The notes under the pieces are model-generated. The model was not told where the DNA came from, made no database searches, and was given only the letters and a program-made list of their open reading frames with translations. Made by a program: the position numbers and the translations under genes. A DNA stretch of 64,000 bases from NCBI RefSeq assembly GCF_932526225.1, contig NC_064036.1, forward strand, positions 13,447,181 to 13,511,180, written 5' to 3'. The DNA is from Nematostella vectensis (taxonomy: Eukaryota; Cnidaria; Anthozoa; Actiniaria; Edwardsiidae). Shown here in pieces: positions 46,001 through 64,000 of the stretch; within the stretch, counting starts at the first letter, position 1, and every line of letters begins with the position of its first letter.

Positions 46001-48207
46001 GCGCGCTAGTTGGCCACCCGAACAATCACGTGATCTCTTAGTGAAAGTCCCCTATTCACAACATCATTAAGCTTCGTAAAAAAAACAATGCTGGTGCTTA
46101 GTACGCCCTTCTGTCAGGTACTTTCAAGTAGTTCGGCAATTGATTTTTTGTCTTGTGTTTAGCCGAAAAAAGCTTGCTAGCAATGCTGACTGATTTGGCG
46201 CTCTTTGCCTCACCCGTCAATTTATCTCCTACGTTATCAACCATCAAGTTATCTCCTACGTTATCACCCGTCAAGTTATCTCCTACGTTATCACCCATCA
46301 AGTTATCTCCTATGTTATCACCCATCAAGTTATCCCCTACTTTATCACCCATAAAGTTATCCCCTACGTTATCACACATCAAGTTATCTCCTACGTTATC
46401 ACCCATCAAGTGATCCCCTACGTTATCACCCATCAAGTTATCCCATACTTTATCACCAATTAAGTTATCTCCTACGTTATCACCCATCAAGTTATCTCCT
46501 ACGTTATCACCCAGCAAGTTATCCCCTACGTTATCACCCATCAAGTTATCCCCTACGTTATCACCCATCAAGTTATCCCCTACGTTATCACCAATTAAGT
46601 TATCCCTTACGTTATCACCAATTAAGTTATCCCCTACATTATCAACCATCAAGTTATCCCCTACGTTATCACCCATCAAGTTATCCCCTACTTTATCACC
46701 AATTAAGTTATCCCCTACGTTATCACTCATCAAGTTATCCCCTACGTTATCACCCATCAAGTTATGCCCTACATTATCACCCATCAAGTTATCTCTACGT
46801 TATCACCCATCAAGTTATCCCCTACGTGATCACCCATCAAGTTATCCCCTACGTTATCACCTATCAAGTTATCCCCTATGTTATCACCCATCAAGTTATC
46901 TCTACGTTATCACCCATCAAGTTATCCCCTACGTGATCACCCATCAAGTTATCCCCTACATTATCACCCATCAAGTTATCCCCTACGTTATCACCAATTA
47001 AGTTATCCCTTACGTTATCACCAATTAAGTTATCCCTTACGTTATCACCAATTAAGTTATCCCCTACTTTATCACCCATCAAGTTATCCCCTACGTTATC
47101 ACCAATTAAGTTATCCCTTACGTTATCACCAATTAAGTTATCCCTTACGTTATCACCAATTAAGTTATCCCCTACTTTATCACCCATCAAGTCATCCCCT
47201 ACGTTATCACCAATTAAGTTATCTCTTACGTTATCACCAATTAAGTTATCCCTTACGTGTCTCAATTCCCAACTACAGCTATCTAATGGGAGTGATTTCC
47301 TGTTGTGTGTGATTACTTTTTTTCTTCTCATTTATAGGAGGAGGGTGGATGTTAGCTAGCTACGGATTTGTTCATGCCACATCAACCAGTCCACTAAACA
47401 AAGCAATACCAAACATGAATAACCCAATGGGTTACCTGTGGGAACCTGAGGCGCGCGCAAGCTCCAACGGCCTGGTGAACCTTACACACGGAGCAGTCAT
47501 GATGGCACGTGCGGCGAACCACATGATCATGGCAGCAGGGGGTAATCCTAGTACAGGCGGTATTGACAGCTATTCATACGTCTGGAGTATCGATCTTCGG
47601 CAGAATAAAATCTACAATATAACATTCGCAAACCACAATCGCTTCAATGGTGCGACTGGTAGCAATGGGATACCCCAGATGCATCTCGCGGAGTTCGTGG
47701 TGCAAGGACTCAAAGGGGAGACTGGGAAATACGTAAGGTAAGACGGCGTCCCGATTGATATAAAGACAGAAGGCGACGGAGAACTACACACTGTCATCTT
47801 ACAGTTGTGTTTTATACGTAAATAAAAATAGACTCATAAAATATAACTAGACTGTGATCGTTCACACAAACAGGTTTCATTTTGACCGAAAGCATTAGAT
47901 TACAACATCTTTACTGCATTTATGATTTCGAACTAGATACGCCCTAGCGGAATCTCTTGGCGCCACTTGGGGCGACTCGTACCCTACAGGATATGGCTTT
48001 GTCAATGTTGGAGTTGAGTTTGGTACCATCACACAGGGACCATTCTTCCCGAGTGTTCATTCTGGCGATGGAGGTAGTAATATGAACTACCAGAACAAGA
48101 TCTTCCAACCGGATGTGCCACGCGGAAGCGAGACGTATGTACATAAAGGCTGGTACTCCGCAACTGCGACGGACAAGATAGGACAGACCTCGATTTGGTT
48201 CAAGTAG
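43023..48207 (+). CDS. Secreted Cys-rich, EGF x2, fibrinogen-like protein, 465 aa
   Basis: Seven exons join in phase: 43023-43085, 43250-43418, 43491-43637, 43853-43954, 45467-45712, 47338-47737 and 47937-48207. Residues 1-20 are a signal peptide (RFIVAFLLLMVI core). Residues 22-126 hold a Cys-rich domain I do not recognise. EGF1 is 127-161 (FCQNGGSC, CKCPKGFTGIYC) and EGF2 is 163-192 (CKNGGTC, CSCSRDYTGPQC). From 196 on there is a fibrinogen-related start (GLYWIQPPG, YCDMDYQGGGW). The C-terminal half is not a textbook fibrinogen fold and resembles cnidarian proteins often listed as skeletal-organic-matrix-like; that likeness is from memory. Exon 2 ends at CAG|GCAATT, so its intron is GC-AG. 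Exon 4 ends TATT|GTTAGT, which avoids a TAG and completes the EGF1 Cys. AATAAA lies at 48532-48537. Likely secreted and matrix- or lectin-like. Confidence 0.9.
43976..44175. mobile_element. MITE-like repeat, copy 2 of 2 (better preserved)
   Basis: Ends are AAGGCCGATTTAGACAGCAC and, inverted, AAGGCTGTTTAGACAGTG. It starts 21 bp after the exon ending at 43954. It matches 1387-1600. Confidence 0.7.
44215..45190 (+). pseudogene. 5'-truncated, decayed LINE (non-LTR retrotransposon) 3' end
   Basis: Conceptual translation gives C-terminal reverse-transcriptase ORF text such as LFNALFSPILLYNSDSLGAY, FFKYYFGLNKRAPN, then PIPREKRICQICNTLEDEKH with a Cys/His knuckle typical of CR1/L2-like LINE ORF2 ends. 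Several in-frame stops (for example after NEAGRL) show it is dead. The 3' tail is an A-rich repeat (AATAAATAAATGTAATGTAA). It lies in intron 4 of the EGF/fibrinogen-like gene. Confidence 0.75.
45785..46056. mobile_element. AATAGGGG / CACGTGATCTCTTAG MITE, copy 1
   Basis: Inverted ends: AATAGGGGGATTCCGCTAAG then AGATCACGTGACC at the left; GATCTCTTAGTGAAAGTCCC then CTATT at the right. Matches 49141-49386. It lies in intron 5 of the EGF/fibrinogen-like gene. Confidence 0.75.
46205..47262. repeat. 27-bp minisatellite, about 39 copies
   Basis: The unit is TTATCACCCATCAAGTTATC followed by CCCTACG, with a common variant ACCAATTAAG in place of ACCCATCAAG. Longer blocks of units are repeated (46790-46890 and 46900-47060). 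Because 27 is divisible by 3, both strands stay open; the GDNLMGDNV-type repeats on the minus strand are not a gene. It fills the intron before exon 47338. Confidence 0.95.
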
Positions 48208-48350
48208 ACTTATGAGACCTCCTTGACAAGGGACCGTAACTGACCGAGACGTTTAGCTTTAGATGGCAATGCATTGTACTGTGCCAATATCCTGATTAGC
48301 ATTTTCGCGCGCTTCAGTCATTGCGCTTGGAAATAGACTTTCAATAGCAC

Positions 48351-48494
48351 CAGGGGCGTAGCCAGGGGATGGCCAAGGCCCTCCCTTCTAGCAGCCAAAA
48401 ATACAGTAAATGTATGAGACATTATCTAAGGTACAACATGCCTTGAAAGGGCCTTTTGGGCCCCCTCCTGTTAAAAATCCTGGCTACGCCGCTG
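48351..48494. mobile_element. CAGGGGCGTAGCC MITE in the 3' UTR, target duplication AGCAC
   Basis: Ends are CAGGGGCGTAGCCAGG and CCTGGCTACGCCGCTG. AGCAC flanks both sides exactly (48346-48350 and 48495-48499). It sits between the stop codon and the AATAAA of the EGF/fibrinogen-like gene. Confidence 0.8.
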
Positions 48495-48955
48495 AGCACT
48501 ATCTTAGTACTATATCTAGTTTAACGAGTTGAATAAAACCCCAGACAAACGATGACAGCTTATTTTGATTTGTTGTAATCACCGAAACCAGGATAAAGGC
48601 ACATGCAAAATGTCGGCATCCATAAAGGGATATTCATATAGTAAGAGGATGAGGAGCAATGAGGATTTATGTGCCCGGGAACACTATCACCGCGTCAAAC
48701 AATAAGCTACAAGTAGTCAACAGCACTCTTGTACACTGTGCGGCAATACCTCTTTCAAACTTCATTACTAGCAAACTGTGGAGGAATATCAGTGCCTTGC
48801 AGGAAGGTATGGCGTTATCCTCGTTTTCGTACGCATTCACTTGACTATTCTGACTTTGTCTTGGTGAACTGTCACTGTACCTTAAGTTAGGTATCTCTCT
48901 CCGTCTTGCAGTTAAATGATGGCCGTCGCATGATATACTCTGATTATTTGTCTCT

Positions 48956-64000
<15,045 letters not shown>

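Noticed and set aside
46098-47331. Frames with GDNLMGDNV and KLSPTLSPI repeats
   Set aside because: Both strands of an intronic 27-bp repeat.

Overview
The window looks like intron-rich metazoan DNA, most likely from an anthozoan cnidarian such as a sea anemone of the Nematostella type. This is an inference from moderate AT richness, short exons with GT-AG introns, a near-canonical animal calmodulin, a cnidarian-looking EGF/fibrinogen-like secreted protein, and very many minisatellites and small inverted-repeat elements. Most long reading frames here are artefacts of tandem repeats. The real genes were found by joining short exons whose splice phases and family alignments agree.

Layout. At 0.1-0.3 kb a minus-strand exon of an unidentified gene is cut by the left edge. 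At 5.7-11.8 kb (+) lies a PDZ-domain protein fused to a calmodulin-like EF-hand module; its 5' end was not found. At 12.9-18.96 kb (-) there are two short related genes of unknown family, with a possible third terminal exon between them. At 19.1-20.4 kb there is a long polypyrimidine minisatellite, and at 23.6-24.2 kb another minisatellite. At 25.3-26.75 kb (-) is a cytochrome P450 whose coding region has no introns. At 30.3-34.9 kb (-) is calmodulin, and at 37.95-41.9 kb (+), head to head with it, a divergent calmodulin-like gene. A 36-bp minisatellite fills the space between the two. At 43.0-48.2 kb (+) is a secreted Cys-rich, two-EGF, fibrinogen-like protein. From 48.96 kb to the right edge (-) runs the second-largest subunit of RNA polymerase III (POLR3B), with 30 exons or part-exons identified. 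A rhodopsin-class GPCR (62.55-63.56 kb, +) sits inside one of its introns on the opposite strand.

How the genes relate. Three calmodulin-derived genes share the same intron positions and phases (an intron just before the first E-F, one in loop 2, one before the last E-F). This points to local duplication and, for the PDZ gene, fusion by exon joining. At two or three places (POLR3B near 60.3 kb, the small gene at 13.2-13.9 kb, perhaps the left-edge exon) a tandem repeat has grown from an exon/intron junction, so the 5' splice site itself is repeated. Introns carry at least seven families of short inverted-repeat elements and one decayed LINE. No tRNA, rRNA or CRISPR array was seen.
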